64,000 nt of DNA from CAWIVH01 sp963839475 (GCA_963839475.1 CAWIVH010000009.1:78126-142125), one strand, 5' to 3'; numbered from the stretch's first letter, positions 54,732-63,968 are shown. Numbers and translations are program-made. Notes: a model not told the origin generated them from the letters alone.

Positions 54732-55237
54732 TCCAGAAAAAAATATGCATGGTAGGTTCGTATGGTGTAGGGAAAACCAGCCTCGTGGCGAGATTTGTCC
54801 GCAGCATTTTCTCTGAAAAATATCAGACTACTGTCGGTGTGAAGATCGACAAGAAAGTCGTCTCGGTCGGAGGGGAAAATGTCACCCTGATGCTCTGGGA
54901 CCTCGCCGGCGAGGAGGAGCACGTGCAGGTTCGCCCGGCTCACCTGACCGGATCCGCCGGCTACATTCTTGTGGCGGACGGGCTGCGTGCGGCAACACTC
55001 GACGTCGCGCTCAGCCTTCATGAGCGGGCACGGAAGGCCGCGGGTCCGGTTCCTTTCGTGCTGGTAGTCAACAAAAACGACCAGAAAGAAAACTGGGAGA
55101 TTGCGGCTTCTCGGCTCGGCGAGCTCGCGAACGAAGGATGGCCCATTTATGAGACCAGCGCAAAAACAGGCGACTGCGTCGAGACCGTATTCCTGACCCT
55201 TGCCGGGCGGATGCTGAAAGAAGGAAATGTCGGCTGA
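54728..55237 (+). CDS. Ras/Rab-like small GTPase
   Basis: 169-residue GTP-binding switch protein. All G-motifs are visible: G1 GSYGVGKTS (residues 10-18, Lys16), a G2 Thr in YQTTVGVKI, G3 WDLAGEE, G4 NKND and G5 ETSAK. It has no membrane anchor or regulatory extension, like bacterial Ras-family proteins. In G3, the residue equal to Gln61 of Ras is Glu, so the intrinsic GTPase rate may be changed. ATG 54728 overlaps the TGA of the OmpA-like gene, and its own stop lies 11 bp inside the hybrid kinase gene. The tight coupling suggests that the OmpA-like protein or the kinase works as its regulator or effector. No roadblock or GAP gene is next to it. Confidence 0.92.
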   Translation: MIQKKICMVGSYGVGKTSLVARFVRSIFSEKYQTTVGVKIDKKVVSVGGENVTLMLWDLAGEEEHVQVRPAHLTGSAGYILVADGLRAATLDVALSLHERARKAAGPVPFVLVVNKNDQKENWEIAASRLGELANEGWPIYETSAKTGDCVETVFLTLAGRMLKEGNVG

Positions 55238-57152
55238 CCTTGGGAGAGCCCTAGCGGCACTCAATCTGGCCGTTTTTGTCCGGCAATCGGACGGATCCTT
55301 CAAGTCCGTCGGGGAACCTCCCGATTGGCTGCGGCAGTTCTCCGTGGAAAACCAATTACTCACCGAAACCTTTCCATTTCTGGAAGTCTTCATGCCCGAA
55401 GCCGAAGTTGCTTGGGGAGGGGCCGGCACTTCCCGTGCGCGCTCCGACATTTGGACCCAGGAAGGCACCGATGGATGCGACGTCCAGCTCCAGGCTCTTG
55501 CACTGCGCGTCGGCGAATGCAAGTATCTTGTCCTCGATTCGCCGGTAGCCGCCTTCGAAGAACGCCGTCTTTCCCAGCAGCGTGCGCACGATCTGGGGCT
55601 TTATTCGGAGAAGCTTGAGCGTCTTCAGCGGCAGCTATCGGATACGAATCTCCAACTTGAGCGCGCCACGCAAGCCAAGAGCGATTTTCTGGCCACGATG
55701 AGCCACGAGATCCGAACGCCTCTCAATGCGATCCTCGGCATGGCAGACCTGCTCTGGGATTCCGATTTGTCTCCGGAGCAGCGTGAGTACGTCCGCATTT
55801 TTCGAAGGGCGGGATCGAATCTGCTCAACCTGATCAACGACATCCTGGATCTCTCCAAAGTTGAATCGGGCAATTTGGATCTGGAATCAACCGAGTTCGA
55901 CCTTGTCGAATTGCTACAAAAAACACGGGAACTGATGGTCACACGCGCCCAGGCAAAGGGGCTTGCACTCGACTGGCAGACCGCTCCCGGCGTCCCTACG
56001 GCGCTCATCGGGGACCCTCACCGGCTAAGGCAGATTCTGATCAACCTGATCGGAAATTCCATGAAATTTACAGAGCGCGGTGGGATTCGGATCGTCGTCG
56101 AGCGCGATCCCGACGATACAACCCTCGGCGCGCTTCGCTTCGGGGTTTCGGATACCGGCATCGGAATCCCCGCGGAGAAACTGGGTTCAATCTTCGAAAA
56201 TTTCAGCCAGGTGGACTCTTCCACAACCCGCAAATATGGCGGGACGGGCCTGGGATTGTCGATTTCCAGACGATTCGTCGAGATGATGAAAGGCCGCATC
56301 TGGGTCGAGAGCTATCTGGGCGAGGGGAGCACGTTCTTTTTTACGGCGAGGTTCGCCACCCAGGCTGATCCCTTCCGGCGGTCCGAGCCGGCAGGGACCG
56401 AAACCGAATCGGAACCGTCCAGTCAACCGGCTCAACCCCTGGACCTGTCTCATGCACGCATCCTGCTGGCCGACGACAATGAGGACAACCGTTTCCTCAT
56501 AATCTCATATCTTAAAGGAAGCGGCTGCGCGGTTGAGACGGCTGAAAACGGAGCCGTCGCCGTGGAAAAGTTCCGGGCAGGGCATTACGATCTCGTTTTA
56601 ATGGATGTCGAAATGCCGGAGATGGATGGGTATGCCGCGGTCAAGGCAATCCGGGATTATGAGCGGGAGCGGGCATCGTCCGCCGCGCCTGTCCTGGCGT
56701 TGACCGCACACGCGTTTCGGGAGGCGGCGGAAAAAAGCCGTCGGTCCGGTTTTACGGAACACCTGACCAAGCCGATCCGGAAGGGTACGCTCCTCAGGGC
56801 CGTCGAGCGTTACGTGCCGCGCCCGTCAACCGCGGGGGCGAACACCGGGCCGGCAAAAATCCGGGTTGCCCTCGATGACTCCATCCGGGACATCGCCCCG
56901 GCCTTTTTGGAAAAGCGACGCAAGGATCTGCCAAAGCTGCAGGCGGCCCTGGCTGCCGCTGATTTCGAAGCGCTACGAATCGCCGGGCACAATCTAAAAG
57001 GAACCGGCAGCGGGTACGGGTTTCCCGCCCTTACGGAGATCGGAGCAGCCCTCGAAAGCGCCGCGAAGGAACGAGACCTTATCCGGTTGAGCGCAAAGGT
57101 CGTTGAGCTTGGCGATTATCTCACGCACGTCGAACTGGAGGGAGAGGCATGA
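55227..57152 (+). CDS. Hybrid histidine kinase with receiver and Hpt domains
   Basis: Soluble multistep phosphorelay kinase. Residues 1-115 form a divergent PAS-like sensor (LNLAVFVRQSDGSFKSVGEPPDWL). A coiled coil (about 118-148) leads to HisKA with His160 in SHEIRTPLNAILGMADL. HATPase_c has NLIGNSMKFTERGG, DTGIGIP and YGGTGLGLSISRRFVEMM. Then a receiver (ARILLADDNEDNRFL; Asp460 in LVLMDVEMPEMDGY; Lys in EHLTKPIR) and a C-terminal Hpt (about 550-635; His588 in AGHNLKGTGSGYGFP). No membrane segment, so the input must be cytoplasmic, perhaps the GTPase or the coiled-coil protein. The start lies 11 bp before the end of the GTPase gene, and the stop overlaps the next start as ATGA. Confidence 0.93.
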   Translation: MSADLGRALAALNLAVFVRQSDGSFKSVGEPPDWLRQFSVENQLLTETFPFLEVFMPEAEVAWGGAGTSRARSDIWTQEGTDGCDVQLQALALRVGECKYLVLDSPVAAFEERRLSQQRAHDLGLYSEKLERLQRQLSDTNLQLERATQAKSDFLATMSHEIRTPLNAILGMADLLWDSDLSPEQREYVRIFRRAGSNLLNLINDILDLSKVESGNLDLESTEFDLVELLQKTRELMVTRAQAKGLALDWQTAPGVPTALIGDPHRLRQILINLIGNSMKFTERGGIRIVVERDPDDTTLGALRFGVSDTGIGIPAEKLGSIFENFSQVDSSTTRKYGGTGLGLSISRRFVEMMKGRIWVESYLGEGSTFFFTARFATQADPFRRSEPAGTETESEPSSQPAQPLDLSHARILLADDNEDNRFLIISYLKGSGCAVETAENGAVAVEKFRAGHYDLVLMDVEMPEMDGYAAVKAIRDYERERASSAAPVLALTAHAFREAAEKSRRSGFTEHLTKPIRKGTLLRAVERYVPRPSTAGANTGPAKIRVALDDSIRDIAPAFLEKRRKDLPKLQAALAAADFEALRIAGHNLKGTGSGYGFPALTEIGAALESAAKERDLIRLSAKVVELGDYLTHVELEGEA

Positions 57153-58468
57153 AGGTACGATTTTGGGGAACACGCGGCTCGATCGCCACGCCGGAACACA
57201 ATACCCTTAAATTTGGCGGCAATACCTCATGTGTCGAACTTACCACCGACGCCGGAGAAACCCTTATATTCGATTGTGGGACGGGAGCGCGACAGCTCGG
57301 AATGCATTTGATGGCTAAGAAGGCAAAGCCGATCCGGGCCACGATCCTGCTGAGTCACACGCACTGGGACCACATTCAGGGATTCCCCTTTTTTGTTCCC
57401 GCATTCGTCCCCGGAAACGAAATTACGGTCTGTGGTCCGGAAGGATCGAACAAGTCGCTGCCCGAGGTTCTGGCGGGACAAATGGAGTACACCTACTTTC
57501 CCGTCGATTTGGGGCAGCTGGGAGCGCGGCTCATTTACAAAGATTTGCGCGAAGGCGTTCACGATATCAACGGCGTACGCATACGCGCGCAATACCTCAA
57601 CCATCCAGCCGTAACGCTCGGATACCGTGTGGAACATGACGGTGCCTCGGTCATGTACCTTTGTGATCACGAGCTGTTTGCGGATCCGCTCTGGCGAGCC
57701 GACGCGCAGCGGGGAAAGATCGCCTCAATTCTCCATGCCGGCGACCGCCGCCATGCCGAGTTCATGACCGGGGCGGATCTGGTGATACACGATGCCCAAT
57801 ATACCCCTGAAGAATATCCTTCCAAAAAAACCTGGGGCCACAGCACCTACGAGTATGCCGTTGAACTGGCGGCAGCGGCAGGCGTGCGGCGATTGGCTTT
57901 AACCCACCACGATCCAATGCACACGGATGAGAATATACAAAAAATCGAAGAAAAGGCGGCGGAAGCCGCCGCCAGAATCGGCTCGTCTATGGAGGTTTTC
58001 TGTGCTCGCGAGGGTAGCGAGATAACAGTCAATCCTGTCGATTCTCCGGGCAGGCAGGCTCCGGCTTCGAACTCGGCGATTCCCGGAGCTCTAGGTAAGA
58101 GCCTCAGAATTCTCATCGTTGATGACGATGAGGACTTGCGATTGCTGGCACGCGCGGCTTTGAAAAAGGGGGGATTCCATGTGGAAGAGGCAGAAAGCGG
58201 AGCGGAGGGTTTGCGCATGATCGGCGAGAACAAGCCGGACCTGCTGGTGCTGGATTTAAATATGCCGTCGCCGAACGGCCTTGAAGTCTTGCGGACACTC
58301 AGGGGAAATCCGGGGACAGCCGGTCTACCGGTGCTCGTGCTTACGGCATATGACGACGAAGGCAATACTCGGGCGGCTTTCGATCTGGGTGCCACAGATT
58401 ACCTCGCCAAGCCGTTTAGTGTGCCGCAATTGAATGCGCGGGTGCGCGCATGCCTGTCTCGAGCCTGA
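57149..58468 (+). CDS. Metallo-beta-lactamase-fold hydrolase fused to a receiver domain
   Basis: N-terminal MBL-fold domain (residues 1-275) of the phosphodiesterase/PqsE-like group: WGTRGSIATPE, GGNTSCVEL, FDCGTGARQLG, the metal site SHTHWDHIQGFPFF (His70, His72, Asp74, His75), YLCDHE, VIHDAQYTPEEYPSKKTWGHSTY and LALTHHDPMHTD. Linker rich in Pro/Ala/Ser (about 295-315). C-terminal receiver (about 320-439) with ILIVDDDEDLRLL, the phospho-acceptor Asp369 in LLVLDLNMPSPNG and Lys in DYLAKPFS. The receiver would be the final acceptor of the kinase next door, making the hydrolase a phosphorylation-controlled output. The substrate is unknown; a cyclic nucleotide is one possibility. ATG 57149 overlaps the kinase stop. 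Confidence 0.9.
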   Translation: MKVRFWGTRGSIATPEHNTLKFGGNTSCVELTTDAGETLIFDCGTGARQLGMHLMAKKAKPIRATILLSHTHWDHIQGFPFFVPAFVPGNEITVCGPEGSNKSLPEVLAGQMEYTYFPVDLGQLGARLIYKDLREGVHDINGVRIRAQYLNHPAVTLGYRVEHDGASVMYLCDHELFADPLWRADAQRGKIASILHAGDRRHAEFMTGADLVIHDAQYTPEEYPSKKTWGHSTYEYAVELAAAAGVRRLALTHHDPMHTDENIQKIEEKAAEAAARIGSSMEVFCAREGSEITVNPVDSPGRQAPASNSAIPGALGKSLRILIVDDDEDLRLLARAALKKGGFHVEEAESGAEGLRMIGENKPDLLVLDLNMPSPNGLEVLRTLRGNPGTAGLPVLVLTAYDDEGNTRAAFDLGATDYLAKPFSVPQLNARVRACLSRA

Positions 58469-58744
58469 CGCCTGTTGCAGGATGAAGCCCCGCCTTGGCT
58501 GTCCGCTCCTTTATGATTTTCCTTCTTCGGTCATTTCTAGCAGGCCGCGTGTGGCCTATCGGATGCGAAATTACATCCGATGGAATGTCCACACGGCGGG
58601 CACTTCGATGAGATCGAAAGAGTATTGCCTCCTGGGGACGAGTATTCCGAACGAGTTGGCTACTCATTCCGGGGATGTCGGCTACTGCGCCCTCGGCAGG
58701 AACAAGTCGCGCCCGGGAAACGGATCATCGATCCGTGAATTGCC

Positions 58745-59212
58745 TCAAAGGCGGGAGGCTATCAATTTGCCCAGGGTGAAAAGCTGGTCAACTGTCAGGT
58801 AGATCTTCTTTTTCACAAAATCCCCGAAAGCAGTCAAGACGACACAATGGGTTCCTTTTGTGAACGCGAGCAGATTATCCGGCATCCCGGGCATTGCCGC
58901 CCCCTGAATTGCCTGGTCGCCGATGCCACTTACGGTCTCTTTGGAATATTTGCTTTTAAAACCGCCGAAATTCTTCGCATCTGTGAATTGGATCATCAGG
59001 ATCAGTTCGCCTGAAGCATCTACAAAGTTAAGATCGCCACCTGCTCCGGCGGCGGTCCCGCGCGGGATCAATTTGACCCCCTTCATCCCGATGGCCTTTT
59101 CGATATCGGCTCCCGTTAGATACTTCTCATTGGGAGTCTGTGCCAGGGCAGTAATCGCCAGGCTAAAACTCAAAATCATACAGATCCCGAATGCGACAGA
59201 GGATTTCCACAT
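58745..59212 (-). CDS. Small secreted protein of unknown function
   Basis: 155-residue protein with a signal peptide (VAFGICMILSFSLAITALAQ). Mature part: YLTGADIEKAIGMKGVKLIPRG, GGDLNFVDASGELILMIQFTD, SGIGDQAIQGA and NLLAFTKGTHCVVLTAFGDF. The pattern (ADIEKA-G, GDEA-- in the middle, F-KG) resembles small periplasmic proteins of unknown function in Acidobacteriota that contain a domain similar to those in lipoprotein-like adaptors; no family name can be given. GGGAGAGGTGTGAAG before ATG 59212 gives a good ribosome binding site. The two residues NF and KN may form a single-domain beta fold. It is followed on the same strand by no other gene within the next 276 bp. Confidence 0.65.
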   Translation of the reverse strand: MWKSSVAFGICMILSFSLAITALAQTPNEKYLTGADIEKAIGMKGVKLIPRGTAAGAGGDLNFVDASGELILMIQFTDAKNFGGFKSKYSKETVSGIGDQAIQGAAMPGMPDNLLAFTKGTHCVVLTAFGDFVKKKIYLTVDQLFTLGKLIASRL

Positions 59213-59298
59213 CTTCACACCTCTCCCATAAGATCCCGGGCCAAGGTACAACGAATAGTCTGCCATCGTCAACGAATGCCTCTATTCATCCCGAATCC

Positions 59299-61305
59299 TC
59301 ACCCGGGGATGTTGGTTTTCAGATGGAATGGGGGATTGCCTGCACCAGCCAATTTCAGCTTTGGCTCCTGATGGATTACTTTGAGCAACTCCCGGGTCAC
59401 TCGGTCGTCGATTATGGACGCATTCATCAAATCCACCGGGTACCGGATGCTCACCTCAAGGCCGGACGTTGCCAGATGTAGCCGGCTCGCCGGCTGCAAA
59501 ACTCCGGCTGACGTGGTCGTCAAGGTCTTTTCCATGTGGCTGTGCTGCCTTTCCATTTCATCCCGGTACTCTGCGAAAATGGCTGCCACAACTCCGCGCA
59601 ACCGCTCTTCGACAAGTTTGTAATCGCCGTCCGGGGGCACCGTAAATGTGACCTCGTGCCAGACAAAACTTGTACCGGGAATCTGTTTGAAAAAACCGGC
59701 ATTCGATTGAAAAACGATCGAATTCGAGAACGCGACGACCCTGCCGCTCGCCGTTTTATCTTCGCCGCTGACCAGTTCGAGCATATGGAACCGCACGAGT
59801 CCGATATCTATGACTTCGCCTGTGATTCCAGCCACCTGCACCCGATCACCCACCCGGATTCCGTATTTGCCGATCAGGAAGAAGTACGCCACAATCGAAA
59901 GGATGACATTCTGCAGCGCAACGGCAACGCCGGCGGTAATGAGGCCGGCAAAGGTTGCTACCGAACTGAGCTCGTTCGCGAACGAGAAAATGAGCACGAT
60001 GGAGATTACGCACCAGAGCACAATTTTGCGCAGCAGCAGATACTGGTATCTGCGGCGCGGATCGCGCACATACCCGAATATGGCGCGCCGCCAGAGCTCC
60101 GCGCCTCCGATAATGGCTGTCAGGGCCATAACAAGCACCGCCAGCTTGGCGAGGAGAACCCTCAACTCCGTCGAATATCGGGTCTCGAGTGAAGCCTGCC
60201 AGTTAGCCAGGTTCTTCTTGTACAGACCGAGCAGGATTCCCTGCTTGCTCAAGGGCAGAACCGAGTCCGACGTGCGCTTGAACTGCGCGGTCAGAACGTC
60301 AAACATCGCTTTTTGCTGGACAAGAACGGTCTGGTCGGTAGTGTCGGACTGAGCGGCTAATTCATCACCCCGTTTGGACAATTCTCTCAGTGTGTTCACC
60401 AGGGGCGTGCGCAATTCTTTCAAGTCTTGGTTCAGGGCATCGGTCAGCTGAATGGCGTCACGAATCGTGCGAATTTTTCTGGAGACGGCGATGAGGTCGG
60501 AGGTTAGTCCCCAAACTCCGGACGGGTCACTTTTCCGCATGCTGGATTCGGGAGCGGTGTAAACCTGCTCGTTGACGGTTACCGGCGCCCCCGGTTTTGC
60601 CGAAGCCTTCGCCAGAGCTGCGGGGACCGACCTCGCCAGCGCTTCGATCTTTTCACGAATCCCGGTAGCGCCGAGGCCGCCGGCGCTCGATCCGCCTACA
60701 AATTCGGTCATGCTCCGGAGCGAGTCGCTTCGCACCCGTGCAAGTTCCAGCTCGCTCTGGGTCTCGGCAATCCGGGTCTGAAGTGACTCGCGCTGGGCGC
60801 CGGTTGCGTTGGCTAGCTTCTGTCGCAGCGATTCCAGTTCCATCTGGTTGGCGCGAACCTGCCGCTCCAAACCCGTCAGCACCTGGCGCAAGGATTGATA
60901 ACGGTATAAGCCGGCTTCTCCCGGATTCGCCGCCGGTTCTGAAGCCTCTTCTTTTTCAATCGACTCTGCCTCGCTTCTGGCGAACTCAAAGGCAAGCGAC
61001 ACTACCTGGTCCGCGATCTGCTGATTGTCATTTAGGACCATTGCCCCGTCGTGGTCAGTCACCATTTGCCGCTGAAGGTCCAGGGACCGATACCAGCCGA
61101 TCGTATGATTGAGGTATTGGAGAAGCGCGGCCGAGGTCATCTCGGCACCATGTGCGGTCTGCGAAATACAGATCCACACTCCGGCGACAAGGGTAACGCT
61201 TATGAAACTCCACGCTTTAATCGAAGGGAGAATTCTCATCCACTGGTTCCAATCCCAAAACTCCGTGCTTGTAGTGTAGACGATCGGACCGGCCGATGCG
61301 GTCAT
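59299..61305 (-). CDS. Large MscS-family mechanosensitive channel
   Basis: Inner-membrane channel that opens under membrane tension. An N-terminal signal/anchor segment (AWSFISVTLVAGVWICISQT) precedes a long periplasmic helical domain (about 60-400) with coiled coils (LERQVRANQMELESLRQKL and QTRIAETQSELELARVRSD). Membrane helices follow (AKLAVLVMALTAIIGGAEL, KIVLWCVISIVLIFSFANEL), then the pore helix and beta-domain with FAGLITAGVAVALQNVILSIVAYFFLIGKYGIRVGDRVQVAGITGEVIDIGLVRF, the MscS hallmark. ATG 61305 has GGAGAAAT directly upstream; ATG 61239 is an alternative that starts closer to the hydrophobic segment. About 668 residues. It lies between the small secreted gene and the phosphoesterase gene on the same strand. 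Confidence 0.9.
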   Translation of the reverse strand: MTASAGPIVYTTSTEFWDWNQWMRILPSIKAWSFISVTLVAGVWICISQTAHGAEMTSAALLQYLNHTIGWYRSLDLQRQMVTDHDGAMVLNDNQQIADQVVSLAFEFARSEAESIEKEEASEPAANPGEAGLYRYQSLRQVLTGLERQVRANQMELESLRQKLANATGAQRESLQTRIAETQSELELARVRSDSLRSMTEFVGGSSAGGLGATGIREKIEALARSVPAALAKASAKPGAPVTVNEQVYTAPESSMRKSDPSGVWGLTSDLIAVSRKIRTIRDAIQLTDALNQDLKELRTPLVNTLRELSKRGDELAAQSDTTDQTVLVQQKAMFDVLTAQFKRTSDSVLPLSKQGILLGLYKKNLANWQASLETRYSTELRVLLAKLAVLVMALTAIIGGAELWRRAIFGYVRDPRRRYQYLLLRKIVLWCVISIVLIFSFANELSSVATFAGLITAGVAVALQNVILSIVAYFFLIGKYGIRVGDRVQVAGITGEVIDIGLVRFHMLELVSGEDKTASGRVVAFSNSIVFQSNAGFFKQIPGTSFVWHEVTFTVPPDGDYKLVEERLRGVVAAIFAEYRDEMERQHSHMEKTLTTTSAGVLQPASRLHLATSGLEVSIRYPVDLMNASIIDDRVTRELLKVIHQEPKLKLAGAGNPPFHLKTNIPG

Positions 61306-61432
61306 ATTTCTCCGATTGTTTTTGCCAAAAACTTCGTCCGGATCGGAAAGACTGTACCGGAGGAAAGATCTCACGGTGTGCAGCCCGGTACGGGGGAAGC
61401 GTGCCGCGTGCGACCTGTCAAGGCGCCTGACC

Positions 61433-63928
61433 TTAATGTTTCAATATTTTGCTGTTGTCAGTCCCCGATCCTTTGGGATAGGGAGTGTCGAATCCCTTTA
61501 CCGAATGCCAGATCGCGAGGTTCAGGAGATCTTCCGGTGCCGCATCTGGTTCCGAAAAGTCCATCCGCAACGATTCCTCCGCCAGGCGTCTGGGGAGGCC
61601 TTTGAGGGCCGCCGCGGGAGGATTCATCTCATCGAGAGGTAACCGGTTCGGCAGCGCCGTGTAAGGCGAAAAATCCGGATCCGGCGTGAAGACCGTGAAC
61701 ATGGGCTCGGCGGCGAGATCGAACTGGTTCGACGGCGGTAGGCCCAGGATCTGCTCAATCGTGCGGTACATGTTGATGGTGGTGTAGAAGGTGCTGTCGA
61801 CCGCATTGCGCCGCACCCAGGGGCTGATGACCATTCCGACCGTGCGGTGGCCGTCGACGTGGTCCAGGCCGTTCTGCGCGTCGTCTTCAGTGACGAAGAT
61901 GGCTGATTCCTTCCAGTATCGGCTCCGCGAGACAGCTTCGACCAGCCGGCCCAGGGCCAGATCGTTGTCGGCGACGCATGCGCGCGGCGTCGGGAACCCC
62001 GGGGCTGTGCCGTTGGTGTGGTCCTGCGGCAGGAGCATCACGACCAGCCGTGGCAGGGTCCCGTTGTTCTCGTATTCGCGGAACTCCTTCAGGAACTCGT
62101 CCAGGCGCACCTGGTCCGGAACTCTCATTTCGAAGCCTGCGTACCGTGGATGGTAGATCTCCTTCAGTCCGAGAACGAGGGGGCTCGCGGAGATGCTTAT
62201 CTTGCCTGTCCCGTTTTTCCAGTTCCGGTAGATGTCGGCCCAACCCGCCTCCGGCGGCGAAATCACGACGCGCCCGCGCTCGCCATAGGATCGCACCCCG
62301 ACCTGGTGGCTACGCGCGTTGTCCCAGAGGAAATCGGTGGGCGCGAAGAGCATGGGATTGGCGTCATTCCGGGCATTGCCGTATTTGTGAATCCAATCGC
62401 TGGCATATCCCTGCGTGCACCAGCGGTGGCCGAGAGCAGACTGATCCCCCGGAGCATAGTAGTTGTCGAGCAGGACATATTTTTCTGCCAGCGCGTGGTG
62501 GTTGGGCGTGACTTCGCGCCCGAAGTGGACGAGAGCCGGATCGCCGTCTCCCTGAGGAAGATCGCCGAAAACCTGGTCGTAGGTGCGGTTCTCTTTGATG
62601 ATGTAAAAGATGTGCCGGATGGGGGAGGCCTGCCCCAGGTTCATCGGAACCGGGTGCCTGGCTTCGACGGCCGGTGCGGCAGCCGTCCCGGGCACCCGGT
62701 TGTTCTGCGCTACCTGTTTTGTAAACGACTCCAGCTCCTTCCCCGAGGGAATGTCCAGGATTGAGACCACCCCGGCCCGGTCCCTATAGCTGCGGCCCGG
62801 CTGCCCGGCAGGTGATGCCGCGATGGAACCAAATCCGTATCCGCTCGCGATGTAAAGTTTTTGGTTGTCCGGGCTTACCGCTACCGCCGTCGGGTACCAG
62901 CCTGTGGGGAGGGCTCCCTTCACGGCGTCCTGGCTCCCCCCGGTTGAGACGACGGCGACGGCGTTGTTCGCCCCGTTGGCGACATAAAGCATTTTGCCGT
63001 CCGGACTGACAGCGAGCGCGTTGGGCGAACTGCCCAGCGGCGCATCGCGGTAGAGCCGCACGTTTATGGTCCGCACCACTCGGTCGGTCGCGGTGTCGAT
63101 GACGGAAAGGGAGTCGCTGTTGGCGTTGGCAACGTAAAGGAGGTCGCGCCGCGGGCTGAGGGCCATGGCGCTGGGATGAAGGCCCACATCGATCTGGCTC
63201 ACAACGCGCTTCGTTCCGGGATCGATCACGGAGACGGTGCCGCTGGCGGGGATGCCGCGGCGGTCGAGGACCACGGGGAACGTGCCGTCGGTCAGGTCGG
63301 CCGGAAGCGGCCTTCGGCCGCCCCAGTTGCTCACGTAGATCTTGGAGGCTACTGCAACTGTATAAGGAAAACTGCCGACGGGAATTTCCGTAACCTGCCG
63401 GCTCGCGATGTCGATCACGGCGAGGGCGTGCTTGAGGTTCAGCGCAGCGTAGAGTGTTTTGCCGTCCGGGGAAAGTGCCAGCCCGCTTGGCGCCGACCCG
63501 GGGATCTTGATGGTGGATTCCTGGGAAAAGGTTCCATCGCCTTGCCGCGCAAAGACCTTGATGTCGTGGTCGCGCCCCCCGCCGACGAAAAGCTTGTCTC
63601 CCCCCTGCCCGAATGCAATGCCGACAAAGCTGTCGCCGATGGGCAGGCTCTGGCGGAGGTTCTTTCCTTCGGAATCGATGAGGTGGAGTTGCCGTGGTGC
63701 GAAGTTGCTGCCGGTGGCGACGGCGATAAGGCGGCCGTCGGGGCTGGCCACCATGCCAAGCGGCCGGTCGGCGACTTCCAGGTGGCGTCCGGCCGGGGTC
63801 AATCTCTGTCCGGTCGGGACGAGGATGCTGCCATCCGGCTGCTGACCCATCTTGCGGAACCCAACGACGCCGGCAACCGCTGCGGCGAGAAACACCACAG
63901 TGAGCACAACTCCCAAGGATCTTTTCAT
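61433..63928 (-). CDS. YVTN beta-propeller fused to phosphoesterase (alkaline phosphatase superfamily)
   Basis: Exported two-domain protein. Signal/anchor: VVLTVVFLAAAVAGVVGF. Residues 45-430 are a beta-propeller of YVTN type (PSGLALSPDGKTLYAALNLKHALAVIDI, SAMALSPRRDLLYVANANSDSLSVIDTATDRVVRTINV, NALAVSPDGKMLYVANGANNAVAVV). The C-terminal half (about 465-831) is an alkaline phosphatase-superfamily phosphoesterase with HIFYIIKENRTYDQVFGDLP, the Thr likely the nucleophile, then ALGHRWCTQGYASDW, LPQDHTNGT, DNDLALGRLVEAVS and IFVTEDDAQNGLDHVDGHRTV (metal ligands). This fusion is common in Acidobacteriota. Phosphatase or phospholipase C-like activity on an extracellular substrate is inferred. Confidence 0.9.
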   Translation of the reverse strand: MKRSLGVVLTVVFLAAAVAGVVGFRKMGQQPDGSILVPTGQRLTPAGRHLEVADRPLGMVASPDGRLIAVATGSNFAPRQLHLIDSEGKNLRQSLPIGDSFVGIAFGQGGDKLFVGGGRDHDIKVFARQGDGTFSQESTIKIPGSAPSGLALSPDGKTLYAALNLKHALAVIDIASRQVTEIPVGSFPYTVAVASKIYVSNWGGRRPLPADLTDGTFPVVLDRRGIPASGTVSVIDPGTKRVVSQIDVGLHPSAMALSPRRDLLYVANANSDSLSVIDTATDRVVRTINVRLYRDAPLGSSPNALAVSPDGKMLYVANGANNAVAVVSTGGSQDAVKGALPTGWYPTAVAVSPDNQKLYIASGYGFGSIAASPAGQPGRSYRDRAGVVSILDIPSGKELESFTKQVAQNNRVPGTAAAPAVEARHPVPMNLGQASPIRHIFYIIKENRTYDQVFGDLPQGDGDPALVHFGREVTPNHHALAEKYVLLDNYYAPGDQSALGHRWCTQGYASDWIHKYGNARNDANPMLFAPTDFLWDNARSHQVGVRSYGERGRVVISPPEAGWADIYRNWKNGTGKISISASPLVLGLKEIYHPRYAGFEMRVPDQVRLDEFLKEFREYENNGTLPRLVVMLLPQDHTNGTAPGFPTPRACVADNDLALGRLVEAVSRSRYWKESAIFVTEDDAQNGLDHVDGHRTVGMVISPWVRRNAVDSTFYTTINMYRTIEQILGLPPSNQFDLAAEPMFTVFTPDPDFSPYTALPNRLPLDEMNPPAAALKGLPRRLAEESLRMDFSEPDAAPEDLLNLAIWHSVKGFDTPYPKGSGTDNSKILKH

Positions 63929-63957
63929 ATTCTATTCACTCCGCTGGCTAGACTCCG

Positions 63958-63968
63958 AGGGGATTATA
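63958..63968 (-). promoter_or_regulatory. Possible -10 element upstream of the phosphoesterase gene
   Basis: Read on the minus strand, a perfect TATAAT lies at 63968-63963, 35 bp before the ATG at 63928. No good -35 hexamer at 16-18 bp is visible before the window end, so it is offered only as a candidate. Confidence 0.3.
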
